Positions 27,201-34,270 of a stretch of DNA of 34,599 nt are shown here, piece by piece. A program made the translations under genes and the position numbers. The notes under the pieces were generated by a model that saw nothing but the letters and a program-made list of their open reading frames with translations, searched no databases and was not told the origin of the DNA. This DNA is from Chloroflexota bacterium (GTDB lineage Bacteria; Chloroflexota; Anaerolineae; B4-G1), in contig JAAZAN010000101.1 of the NCBI GenBank assembly GCA_012514315.1, positions 1-34,599 of the forward strand, written 5' to 3'. The stretch's first letter is position 1, and every line of letters begins with the position of its first letter.

Positions 27201-28047
27201 TGATGTATGGGGTGTTCTCGTAGATCGCCGCGAGCTCTTCCTCCTGCTGCCTGACGCGCTGTTCCGCCTGTACGCGGTCGGTGATGTCGCGCGCGATTCC
27301 CTCGATGGCAGTGAGCTCACCTCTGATATTCTTGATTAAGACGTGTCGCTCCTCGATCCAGGCGATTGATTTGTCGGGGCGAATCAGACGCACAATCACC
27401 TCCTCGTCTGCGGGGATGGCTCCGGTCACCATCAGATTCAGGACACGAACGTCATCCGGGTGTACGATCTGATCGATGAGGGCGGCATCAGCATAGAACG
27501 CTTCAGGAGGGTGTCCGACAACAGCGGAGACGGCCGGACTGATATAGTCGAATCCGATTCGAGGCCGCAGTCGGACTCGAAAGACGATATCCTGGGCGTT
27601 CTCGACTAAGCGCCGAAAGCGCTGTTCGCGCTCGCACAGGGCCTGGTCGGCATATTCGCGCGCATCCCGTTCCTGCTTCTGTCTGACTGCCCTGCGAACC
27701 GCTCGTGGCAGCCTGCCCAAATCGTTCTTCGGGACACAAGCTGCAGCGCCGGCCTGAATGTACGAAACCGCAGTCTCCTCGTCCGTCGGGTTGACCAGAA
27801 TGATGGTGGGAGTTGGCGCGTCGTGTTCGAGCGAGATCTGCAGAGCGCGCATGCCGTCGAACTCGAGCAGCGCGCAGTTGGAGATAACAAGATCCGGCTG
27901 GTACTCGACCAGTGCTTGTCGAAAGCCAGCCTCAGTTCCTGCTGTGAGCGACTTGAATAGCACGCCCGCGGTGTTAAGCTGGTGTTCTGCCCGTCTCACG
28001 TCGGCAGGCAGATCCTCAACGAAGAGAATCCGAACAACTTGCTCCAT
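24199..28047 (-). CDS. Hybrid PAS sensor histidine kinase with two Cys-bearing PAS domains
   Basis: This is a 1282-residue protein. Its order is: degenerate receiver (1-125; Asn57 replaces the phosphoacceptor, K107 kept), PAS (140-262), Cys-rich PAS (270-402), PAS (412-525), PAS (533-650), PAS (658-775), PAS (790-895), HisKA with H918 (LGQLAAGIAHDFNNIL), HATPase_c (SDTGTGI, GEGSGLGLAQVYG) and a C-terminal receiver with D1210 (ILSDVIMPGMGG) and K1260. The second PAS has C321, C331, H336, C337 and C340; the third has C458 and PCTGCP (C469, C472). The frame is open to GTG 28077, but the ATG at 28047 has GGAG 6 bases before it. It is the first gene of the signalling operon and overlaps the SixA-like gene by 4 bases. 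There is no membrane segment or output domain. Confidence 0.9.
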   Translation of the reverse strand: MEQVVRILFVEDLPADVRRAEHQLNTAGVLFKSLTAGTEAGFRQALVEYQPDLVISNCALLEFDGMRALQISLEHDAPTPTIILVNPTDEETAVSYIQAGAAACVPKNDLGRLPRAVRRAVRQKQERDAREYADQALCEREQRFRRLVENAQDIVFRVRLRPRIGFDYISPAVSAVVGHPPEAFYADAALIDQIVHPDDVRVLNLMVTGAIPADEEVIVRLIRPDKSIAWIEERHVLIKNIRGELTAIEGIARDITDRVQAEQRVRQQEEELAAIYENTPYIMMLLDSDRRVRKANGPAMTFSGRPAGGLLGLRGGEALRCLHSLEHPNGCGYGPHCHQCVARRTILNTLETGVSHHQVEGCLPIEVNGRRTDVAFLISTRCLNVGRQPMVLVTLVDISDRKRTEEALRRSETEKSLILNSTAELFGYYDLDLSVRWANRAAGESVGESAEALVGRHCYEIWQSQSQPCTGCPILIARETGLPQQAEMVTPDGRVWHLRGYPVRSEDGAVVGLVEFGQDITEQRRSEAEVRERDARISSIFRAAPVGIGIVVDRIIQEANDALCHITGYTREELLGQDARVLYPTKRDYEYVGQVKYDQIAERGIGSIETRWRRKDGSIIQILLSSSPLDPTDLSKGVLFTALDITETKQAEKALRDSEARYRRLVETAHEGIWSMDAGFCTTFVNRRMGEMLGYRPEEMLGRPVTDFMPPEEVQDHTERMARRVLGDGDQYERRFVRKDGTIVTHLVSATSLADDRGSFAGSVALFTDITERKRDEAEREWLIARMQEQARRVQQIVDTVPTGMLLLSPEARIIVANPVAERDLTALAGAAVGDILTHLGSRSIDEIIASPPKGLWHEINLDERTFEVIARPIAGQPGPEGWVLVINETTRERQVRDQLEQQGRLASLGQLAAGIAHDFNNILAIILLYTQMALRNSDVPLSTRDQLSIVAEQSKRAANLIQQILDFSRRAMLRRQPVDLCRVLRDQVDLLRRTIPENIQIELVCGSEECTVDADVGRMQQMITNLAVNARDAMVGGGKLFIGLDRLEVEDHEPPLPASMGAGDWVRLVVSDTGTGIQPNDLPRIFEPFFTTKPPGEGSGLGLAQVYGIVGQHEGHIDVQTQVGLGATFTVYLPALPSHGVLAQVDETASDTRGSGETVLVVEDQVAVRRALRASLEQLGYKVQEADDGIGALTVLDSNRGHIQLILSDVIMPGMGGMALLDALRERGEDLPFVLMSGHPMEGELDALRARGLSGWISKPPALDELAKVIASVLQADVEPR

Positions 28048-28094
28048 GCCTATCCTGTCTCCGGACGCAAGGGCCACCTGTCCCAGTCAAACAA

Positions 28095-28240
28095 GGTGAT
28101 GCGAAGTGGAATGTGGCGCCCTTGTCGACAGCAGTCTGGGCCGTGTGCGCCCGCCGTCTCGCTGGGCGACGCCTGGCGACGACCAGGCTGACAGTGGCGC
28201 CCTCAGGCTCGTTGGTCCACTGCACACGCTAGACGAGTCG
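28095..28240 (-). pseudogene. Probable remnant of a histidine kinase C-terminus
   Basis: Reading the minus strand, a frame ends in QTAVDKGATFHFASP, which resembles the last strands of a HATPase_c domain (consensus of the type G-x-G-S/A-T-F-H-F-x-L-P). Just upstream, SLVVARR and, in a shifted frame, DGGRT resemble the GL-x-V-x-R and HGGR-I/V-W segments. The order is right but the frames do not join, so at least one frameshift is needed. It lies directly upstream of the intact hybrid kinase gene, and may be the decayed partner of the broken response regulator at 28960-29710. The match is short, so this is tentative. Confidence 0.4.
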
Positions 28241-28959
28241 AGATGGCTTGCCTGAGTACGCCGGACTGAGTTCTATGCCCGAGCCTCGAACGAAGTGGAT
28301 AGCCATACTGTTCATTCGTAGCGCCACCCACTGCGATGCGTTGTCGAGCATAGAGCATGGTACACTCAATGGCGTACGAGAGCAAATGGACCTGAACCGT
28401 CACCGGTCGCGCTGTTCTATGACTTGCTGCACACCTGAGACTGCCTGACGGGCGACGACCATCGCACAGGCATAGGCATTGATCATCAGCGAGCTGATCC
28501 TCAGAGTCGACGGCGGTTCCACCATTCCGGGACACCGAGGGTCTCAGTGTGGCCAAATCTCGGTGCGCGCCCTGGCGCGTTCCGAGCGAACGTTGGCGAA
28601 GATGATTGGGACCTCGTCGGTGTGCCGAGAGTGACCATGACGCGATCGCGGAGATGCCAGATCGGTGGACGTGATGCGGGGCGATCCTCCCCAGTAGTCC
28701 TGGTAGAAGGATGCCCCGCACGCAACCGACTCGCGGAGGACGAACAGAAGGGCTCGGATGGTCTCGGCGGTGCAGTGGGCTGAGGGGACCGCATCCGCCG
28801 GACCTCACTGTGGCCCCGACGGTAGTCTCAGGCGCGCCCGCGATCGCGCCTGGCTCACCGTCTATGGTCCAACACCCAGGGACATTATACTCTGGGTGTC
28901 GAGAGAGGGCATCGGCCATAAGTTCGGAAGCGATATTGGACAGATGTCCAATTTGCCGG
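28241..28959. other. Decayed or non-coding region with one coding-like minus-strand frame
   Basis: No intact gene is supportable. On the minus strand, a frame from about 28790 down to a TGA at 28544 has the GC-rich third positions expected here and encodes a plausible peptide (for example ETIRALLFVLRESVACG, then TDEVPIIFANVRSERARA), but it has no start codon and follows a TGA. A second short coding-like stretch (LMINAYACAMVVARQAV) occurs near 28440-28500. I could not identify either. The longest open minus-strand frame (28203-29027) has a translation unlike protein. Together with the flanking remnants I read this as eroded genes. Confidence 0.4.
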
Positions 28960-29710
28960 CTACTGTCGTACCGCCTCACAGCAGTCGCGATCGTCCTGAC
29001 ACAATGAGCTGGAGTGACTTGGCCCAAACCAGTAACCTGTGTTGGATGCAGCGTGGATGTACCTGGGACTCTCTGGGTTGTCGCCCAGCTTCTGCCGGAG
29101 GTGACTGATATGATCGAGGAGTGAAGCGGCTGTCAGTGTGATGTCCAGATGACTTGTACCCCATACCTCACGCGGAAGGCGTTCACGCGGCGCCACGGCG
29201 CCTTCGTTGTGCACGAGGCAGCTCAACAGGCTGAGTTCGTGGGACGAGAGCTCAATGATTTGGCCTCGAAGTTGGACTCGTCCAGTGCGAAGATCGATGC
29301 TTCGTACGCCGTCATCAAAGATCGGCGGCGACGATCGCGCGCCCTGGTGGGTGCGGCGGAGAAGTGCCTCCACTCGGTCCTGGAGCGGCCTGGGCGAGAA
29401 GGGCTTCGTGATGCATTCATTTGCTCCCAGGCGAATGCAGTGCGCGATTTTTTTTCGATGTCGCGCGTCCTGTGATGAGGAGGATCGGCACCTAGGATAC
29501 CTTGCGCACCTGTTCACATACCTGCCACCCATCGATGTCTGGCATGACCAGATCGAGGATAACCAGGCCGGGATGGTACCGGGAGATCATCCTCAGGGCG
29601 TCACGGCCTGTCATAGCCGAGACGATCGTGTATGCGCCCGTCCTGAGCGACATCGCGACGAAATCGACAACCTTCCTCCCGTCGTCTGCAATGAGGATTC
29701 GAGGTCTCAT
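28960..29710 (-). pseudogene. Broken OmpR/PhoB-type response regulator
   Basis: The first part (29710-29492) encodes the receiver start MRPRILIADDGRKVVDF through the phosphoacceptor loop LVILDLVMPDIDG and ends at an in-frame TAG (29492-29494). The same frame continues past the TAG as VPILLITGRATSKK, the expected next receiver strand. A run of eight T on the plus strand (29448-29455; A8 in the gene) then requires a one-base shift to continue as KKIAHCIRLGANECITKPF, the conserved Lys region. A full winged-helix output domain follows (IELSSHELSLLSCLV, then DHISHLRQKLG and NTGYWF). Two independent lesions make it a pseudogene, unless both are sequencing errors. The A8 lesion alone could be one. 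Confidence 0.82.
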
Positions 29711-30028
29711 GTCGTTGCCTGTTTATCCACCCAATCCCAATTCTAGCACCTGGACTGAGTCTGTGCAGTGATATCTACGACTCGATAAGTGTGCAATACA
29801 TCACATGATGGAGGCTCTTGGCTTAGGAAAAGGTGGGAGCCAGGCGCCTTATGACAATTCCTGTGGCGCGTCTCAGTTGTGTTTTCCCGAAAACCAGGTA
29901 TGATGCGCTCACCCGCACGTCAGGCCACCGTCGTACCTCCTCCCATTCCGCCGCGATGATGGATGGTCGGACGCAGAGAGCGCCGATGCGGTGGCGGTGC
30001 AGTAGATCCCGGTGAAGGAGGATAACCT
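29711..30028. other. Intergenic region upstream of the DegV-family gene
   Basis: I see no gene in this 318-base gap between the broken regulator (minus) and the DegV-family gene (plus). It holds a candidate promoter at 29877-29904 and the ribosome binding site AAGGAGG at 30015-30021. Confidence 0.5.
29877..29904 (+). promoter_or_regulatory. Possible sigma-70-type promoter for the DegV-family gene
   Basis: TATGAT (29899-29904) is one base off the -10 consensus. TTGTGT (29877-29882), a weak -35, lies 16 bases upstream. The spacing and position, about 120 bases before the GTG start, are reasonable. There is no other support. Confidence 0.35.
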
Positions 30029-30901
30029 GTGGTACAGATAGTGACTGATAGCGGGGCGGATATGGTGTTCGCGCCCGGGCACATGGACGGTCTGGATATC
30101 CACGTCGTTCCCTTGGCAGTGACGCTCGAGGGACAGACCTATCGCGAGGGGGTTGACATCAGTTCAGACGAGTTCTTCGATCTGCTGGCTGCTAGCGATG
30201 GTCTGCCGGTTACGTCGCAGCCCTCGGCTGGCGAGTTCGCAGAGGTCTATCATCGTCTGGCTGTGGTTGATCCCGAGATTCTGTCGATCCACATCTCGTC
30301 AGGGCTGAGCGGCACAGCCAACTCGGCGCGAGCGGGCGCCGAGTTGGTGCCCGAGGCGCATGTGACAGTGGTCGATACGAAAACGCTCTCGGCTGGAACA
30401 GGCTGGCAGGTTGTGGCGGCGGCCCGGGCCGCCAGGGCCGGCTGGTCCAAGGATCGCATACTCAGCTTTCTGGAGCGTATCGGCCACGCGACCGATAGTC
30501 TCTACACACTCGATGAGCTGAAGTATCTGATCCACGGTGGGCGTATTAGTCATATGAAGGGCCTGATCGCGTCCATTCTTCATCTGAAGCCTCTGATTGG
30601 TGTGGAGAAGGAACATGGGACCTACGTGCAGATGGGACAGGCACGGTCGTTCAAGGGGGCGCTCAGGGGGCTGGTGGACCTGGTGGCGAGACAGCACGCT
30701 CCTGGAAGTGCGCTCAGGGTGCAGGTGCTCCACGCCCGCAACGTGGAAGGCGCCAACTTTCTGCGTGACGAGATGGATCGACGCTTCGCCTGTACGTGGC
30801 TACCGCTGGGCCCGCTCTCACTCGTGCTCGGGGCGCACACGGGCCCCAGTATGGTCGGAGTGGCGTTTGCCCCCCAGGCTGCGTTTGCGGGCTTGCCGTA
30901 G
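30029..30901 (+). CDS. DegV family fatty-acid-binding protein
   Basis: This 290-residue protein starts at GTG with AAGGAGG seven bases upstream. Family hallmarks are IVTDSGADM at the N-terminus, VTSQPSAGEF (T62, S63), the ligand-binding SIHISSGLSGT (S91, S94) and the domain 2 segment LKYLIHGGRIS. DegV proteins bind a fatty acid. In Firmicutes the FakB members present it to the kinase FakA for phosphorylation and phospholipid synthesis. No FakA-like DAK kinase gene is in this window. The small P-loop gene follows 21 bases downstream, so the two may be co-transcribed. Confidence 0.93.
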   Translation: MVQIVTDSGADMVFAPGHMDGLDIHVVPLAVTLEGQTYREGVDISSDEFFDLLAASDGLPVTSQPSAGEFAEVYHRLAVVDPEILSIHISSGLSGTANSARAGAELVPEAHVTVVDTKTLSAGTGWQVVAAARAARAGWSKDRILSFLERIGHATDSLYTLDELKYLIHGGRISHMKGLIASILHLKPLIGVEKEHGTYVQMGQARSFKGALRGLVDLVARQHAPGSALRVQVLHARNVEGANFLRDEMDRRFACTWLPLGPLSLVLGAHTGPSMVGVAFAPQAAFAGLP

Positions 30902-30922
30902 GCTAGCAGGGCGTCGCCGGCC

Positions 30923-31483
30923 ATGCTATACCTCGTAGGTGGCGCCGCGCGGTCCGGTAAGTCGACGATCGCCAGGCAGTTCATGCTAGAGACCGGAACG
31001 CCCTACTTCTGCCTCGACTACTTGATGATGGGGTTCGCCAACGGGCTGCCTGGATCCGGCGTGGACCCTGAAGACGATGAGCTGCATATTGGCGCACTAC
31101 TCTGGCCGGTCGTGCAGGCGATGGCGATCGCTTTGCTAGAGAATGAAGAGGACTACCTGTTTGAGGGGGTACAATTGTGCCCTGTGCACGTCGGGAAGCT
31201 GGTTGACGCATTCCCTGGGCAGGTGCGCGCCTGCTTTGTTGGCTTTGCCAGTGTCGATGTTCGACAGAAGGCTGCCGAACTGCGGCAGTATGGCGGCGGG
31301 CTGGACGACTGGCTGCGGGACTATACCGAGGAGCGGTTCATAGAAGAGGTCGAGCGGCTGAAGGACCTCAGTGCACGTATCGAGGCTGAGTGCGAGTCGT
31401 GCGGTCTCCGATATGTCGAGATCTCGGACGATCTGCACGAGACCGTCGGTCTTGTCGTGGACTGTCTGCTTGCCCTCACGTAG
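30923..31483 (+). CDS. Small P-loop NTPase or kinase-like protein
   Basis: This 186-residue protein begins with a Walker A motif, LVGGAARSGKSTIARQF (G6 to T15). It then has DYLMMGFANGLPGSG, which resembles a small-molecule kinase substrate loop, and a possible Walker B-like strand DYLFEGVQLCP. An Arg-containing helical lid (VRQKAAELRQYGGGLDDWLRDY) follows. The length fits the adenylate-kinase/shikimate-kinase-like group of P-loop kinases, but I cannot assign a substrate. There is no strong ribosome binding site directly before the ATG, which fits translation coupled to the DegV-family gene. Confidence 0.75.
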   Translation: MLYLVGGAARSGKSTIARQFMLETGTPYFCLDYLMMGFANGLPGSGVDPEDDELHIGALLWPVVQAMAIALLENEEDYLFEGVQLCPVHVGKLVDAFPGQVRACFVGFASVDVRQKAAELRQYGGGLDDWLRDYTEERFIEEVERLKDLSARIEAECESCGLRYVEISDDLHETVGLVVDCLLALT

Positions 31484-31598
31484 ACGGGTGGTGCAATTGG
31501 AGCTTGTATCGAGTTCGCACTGGGGATCGGTGCCGTTGTAGCGAGATCACTCAGCTCCACTCGGCTGCGCCAGGTCGGCGTCTTGCTAGGAGGCGAGC

Positions 31599-32378
31599 GT
31601 GGACGTGCGTGAGTACAATCGTGGTGCGTGGGACAGACAGGTGGCGCACGGCAATCCATGGACAATCCCAGTGGGGCCGGCTGAGGTGGCAGCAGCGCGC
31701 CGGGGCTGCTGGACGATCCTGCTGACTCCTTCGAAGCCCGTCCCATCAGACTGGTTTCCACCGATCGCCTCTTGCGATGTGCTGTGCCTGGCATCGGGTG
31801 GGGGACAGCAGGGGCCGATTCTGGCCGCGGCCGGAATGCGGGTGACGGTACTAGATAACTCCCCGGCCCAACTCGCCAGCGATCGGGTTGTCGCCGAACG
31901 GGAGGGTCTCTCCGTGGTGACGGTTGAGGGCGATATGGCGGATCTCGGGGTCTTTGACGACGAGAGCTTCGATCTCATCGTGCATCCGGTGTCGAACACA
32001 TTTGTCCCCAACGTGCGTCCGGTCTGGGCTGAAGCGTACCGGGTGCTACGTCGGGGTGGGTTGATGCTGGCGGGTTTCACCAATCCGGCTGTGTACTTGT
32101 TTGACGATGATCTGGCCGCCAGTACGGGTGAACTGCGGGTCGTCCACGCGTTGCCATATTCTGATCTGGGCGGCTTGGACGGGAAAGAGCTCCAGGCTCG
32201 CCTTGATCGAGGCGGCCCGCTCGAGTTCAGCCATACGCTCGAAGATCAGATCGGCGGCCAACTGGATGCGGGGTTCGTTCTGACGGGCTTGTACGAGGAC
32301 GGATATCCACCCGGGAACGATGATCCTCTCTCGCGCTTCATGTGCCTGTTTGTCGCGACACGCGCGCTGAAGCTATGA
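31599..32378 (+). CDS. Class I SAM-dependent methyltransferase
   Basis: This 259-residue Rossmann-type methyltransferase has motif [20 protein letters not shown], followed by the acidic [11 protein letters not shown] that contacts the SAM ribose. EGDMADL is motif [12 protein letters not shown] is motif III and [14 protein letters not shown] is the post-motif strand. It starts at GTG with AGGAGG six bases upstream. The substrate is unknown; the closest-looking group is generic methyltransferase_11/25-type proteins. The next gene follows 15 bases later, so they probably share a transcript. Confidence 0.9.
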   Translation: MDVREYNRGAWDRQVAHGNPWTIPVGPAEVAAARRGCWTILLTPSKPVPSDWFPPIASCDVLCLASGGGQQGPILAAAGMRVTVLDNSPAQLASDRVVAEREGLSVVTVEGDMADLGVFDDESFDLIVHPVSNTFVPNVRPVWAEAYRVLRRGGLMLAGFTNPAVYLFDDDLAASTGELRVVHALPYSDLGGLDGKELQARLDRGGPLEFSHTLEDQIGGQLDAGFVLTGLYEDGYPPGNDDPLSRFMCLFVATRALKL

Positions 32379-32393
32379 TCTGGAGCGCAGAAG

Positions 32394-33311
32394 ATGGCCA
32401 CTTACCCTACTGAGTTTGCTCACACGATCACGACGACCTTCGAGAAAGAAGGTGGCGCAAAATGGTTGGGGCGGCTGTCAGAACTGGTGGCTGAGTGCGA
32501 GCAGCGTTGGTCTTTGACGGTGCATCCACCGGTGCATCGGCTGTCCTTCAACTACGTTGCGCCGGCCACGCGTGCTGATGGCGCCGAGCTCATGCTCAAG
32601 CTCGGTGTGCCGTGTCGGGAACTGCAGACGGAGATTGACGCGCTGCGAGTCTTTGACGGTCGTGGGAGCGCGCGTCTTCTGGCGTTCGACCGCGAGTTAG
32701 GAGCCTTGTTGCTTGAGCGAGTTGTTCCCGGCGAACCGCTCAACCGGCTCCCAGATGATGAAGAGGCAACGCGAATTGCCGCTCGTGTGATGAAGCGGCT
32801 TTGGCGGCCTAATCCGGACGGGCAAGTCTTTCCAACAGTGTTTGACTGGGCGAAAGGGATGGAGCGCATGCGTGCCCATTTCGGGGGAGGCACGGGGCCG
32901 TTTCCACGCCGACTGGTGGACAAAGCGGAGTCCCTGCATGCTGAGCTGTTGACGTCGATGGATGAATCCGTTGTGTTACACGGGGATCTACACCATGAGA
33001 ACATCCTGAGCGCGGAGCGGGAGCCGTGGCTGGCGATTGATCCCAAGGGTGTGGTTGGAGAACCGGCTTATGAAGTGGGGCAGTTGCTGCTGAACGTGAC
33101 TGACGAGCAAGTAGCGTCGTGTGACGTCGGTCGACTCACGGCTCGCCGGGTGGACGTTCTGGCGGAGGAACTGGGCTTCGACCGGCTTCGAGTCGCTGGA
33201 TGGGGGTTAGCGCGGGGTGTGCTGTCGGCGTGGTGGTGTATCGAAGATGGTAGTGACTGCTTTGATTGGGCGATTGGGATGGCGATGGTGCTGGATGAGG
33301 TGATGGGATAG
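32394..33311 (+). CDS. APH(6)-like aminoglycoside phosphotransferase family protein
   Basis: This 305-residue kinase-fold protein has the nucleotide-lysine strand AELMLKLGVP, the hinge LLLERVVPGEPL, the catalytic loop VVLHGDLHHENIL (HGDxxxxN intact) and the metal-binding AIDPKGVVGEPAYEVGQLL. That last segment is characteristic of the aminoglycoside/hydroxyurea resistance kinase family (APH_6_hur), which includes streptomycin 6-kinases. Catalytic residues look intact, so it is probably an active small-molecule kinase. Chromosomal members in environmental bacteria often have an unknown native substrate, so resistance is not proven. It lies 15 bases after the methyltransferase gene and is convergent with the glycosyltransferase gene. 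Confidence 0.9.
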   Translation: MATYPTEFAHTITTTFEKEGGAKWLGRLSELVAECEQRWSLTVHPPVHRLSFNYVAPATRADGAELMLKLGVPCRELQTEIDALRVFDGRGSARLLAFDRELGALLLERVVPGEPLNRLPDDEEATRIAARVMKRLWRPNPDGQVFPTVFDWAKGMERMRAHFGGGTGPFPRRLVDKAESLHAELLTSMDESVVLHGDLHHENILSAEREPWLAIDPKGVVGEPAYEVGQLLLNVTDEQVASCDVGRLTARRVDVLAEELGFDRLRVAGWGLARGVLSAWWCIEDGSDCFDWAIGMAMVLDEVMG

Positions 33312-33335
33312 CCGTGGTGAGGTTCGTATCTTCAT

Positions 33336-33357
33336 TCACCTCAGCGCCGGGAGGTGA
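33336..33357. terminator. Possible bidirectional hairpin between convergent genes
   Basis: A 7-bp inverted repeat, TCACCTC (33336-33342) and GAGGTGA (33351-33357), with an 8-base loop lies in the short gap between the convergent kinase and glycosyltransferase genes. The position fits a shared terminator, but neither side has a T-run. Confidence 0.4.
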
Positions 33358-33379
33358 GGCCGGCCAGTAAGACTAGCTG

Positions 33380-34270
33380 CTACACCCGGTGACGAACCCA
33401 CTCCCAGATGAACCCGGCGGCATTCGCTACCTGCGATAGTCCCAGCAATGCGGACACCGTGAGAGCGCGGGGAGATCTCGGTTCGATGTAGGGGTAGCGG
33501 ACAAGGCCGATGTAGAAACGGGCAGGTTCGGGGCGTACACGCCCCTGACCCCGAGTCGCCCGTGTCGCGTGAAATCGGTAGGCTCCACGCCCATAGGTGA
33601 AGTGCTGCCGCCAGAACGAGGTGGCTTCAAGCGCGTGGAAATGGTAGACGATGGCCTCGGCGATGTACGTGGTCTGCCCGCCTAGATGCCGCCAGCGATC
33701 GCAGAACTCACGGTCCTCACCGCCGGCGCGGGCGAACCCTGGGTCGAATCCACCAATGGCCCGGAACGAGTCAGCAGGCACGGCGAGATTGCACGTGGGC
33801 ACAAACCAGCTGTGGGTAGAGTGGACCCGGTAGTAATCGATCAAGTAGGCGATGAGCGCATCGCTGGCCATCGAATAGACGTTGTCCCACAGGGTGTTCA
33901 CAGTCCGTCCGCCCACCAAATGGTCTGGAGTAACCGCGTACTGCGCCGCCAAGACCTCGAGCCAGTCCGGTGCGGGGCGGCAATCGTCATCAGTGAATAC
34001 CGCGTAGCGGCCCGACGCCTGCTCCCCCCCGGTGTTGCGAGCCGCAGCCGGACCTGCGTGCTCCTGGCTCAGAACAGCGACCTCTAGTCCGTTCGGCAGG
34101 CCTGCGGTGGCGTACGGTGGGACAGGAGTGCCTCCGTCGTTGATGACGATGACCTCGAACCTGGTGGTGGGATAGTGCTGCTCCCCTAATGCGCGCAGAG
34201 CCTCGGCAAGATGCCCAGGGCGGTTGTACGTTGGGATGATGATGGAGAAGGTCGGTCGAACGGGCTTCAT
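33380..34270 (-). CDS. Family 2 glycosyltransferase
   Basis: This 296-residue GT-A enzyme has the nucleotide-sugar site FSIIIPTYNRPGHLAEAL, VIVINDGG, the metal-binding TDDDCRPAPDWLE (DxD-like DDD) and the acceptor/base motif GGFDPGFARAGGEDREFCDRW. A hydrophobic stretch near the C-terminus (ALTVSALLGLSQVANAAGFIW) may lie on or in the membrane. The frame is open to 34528, but residues before MKPVRPTFS are low-complexity Thr/Ser/Arg and lack domain character, so 34270 is chosen. The ribosome binding site there is weak (AGGA, about 14 bases upstream). It is probably involved in cell-surface polysaccharide synthesis. Confidence 0.9.
   Translation of the reverse strand: MKPVRPTFSIIIPTYNRPGHLAEALRALGEQHYPTTRFEVIVINDGGTPVPPYATAGLPNGLEVAVLSQEHAGPAAARNTGGEQASGRYAVFTDDDCRPAPDWLEVLAAQYAVTPDHLVGGRTVNTLWDNVYSMASDALIAYLIDYYRVHSTHSWFVPTCNLAVPADSFRAIGGFDPGFARAGGEDREFCDRWRHLGGQTTYIAEAIVYHFHALEATSFWRQHFTYGRGAYRFHATRATRGQGRVRPEPARFYIGLVRYPYIEPRSPRALTVSALLGLSQVANAAGFIWEWVRHRV

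Noticed and set aside
28203..29027. 274-codon minus-strand frame upstream of the kinase operon
   Set aside because: The composition is unlike protein, other frames look more coding over parts of it, and it overlaps the end of the broken regulator.
29448..29494. Programmed frameshift or stop readthrough in the OmpR-type regulator
   Set aside because: The A8 run could allow slippage, but the separate TAG before it and the lack of any stimulatory structure or Shine-Dalgarno-like signal make decay or sequencing error more likely.
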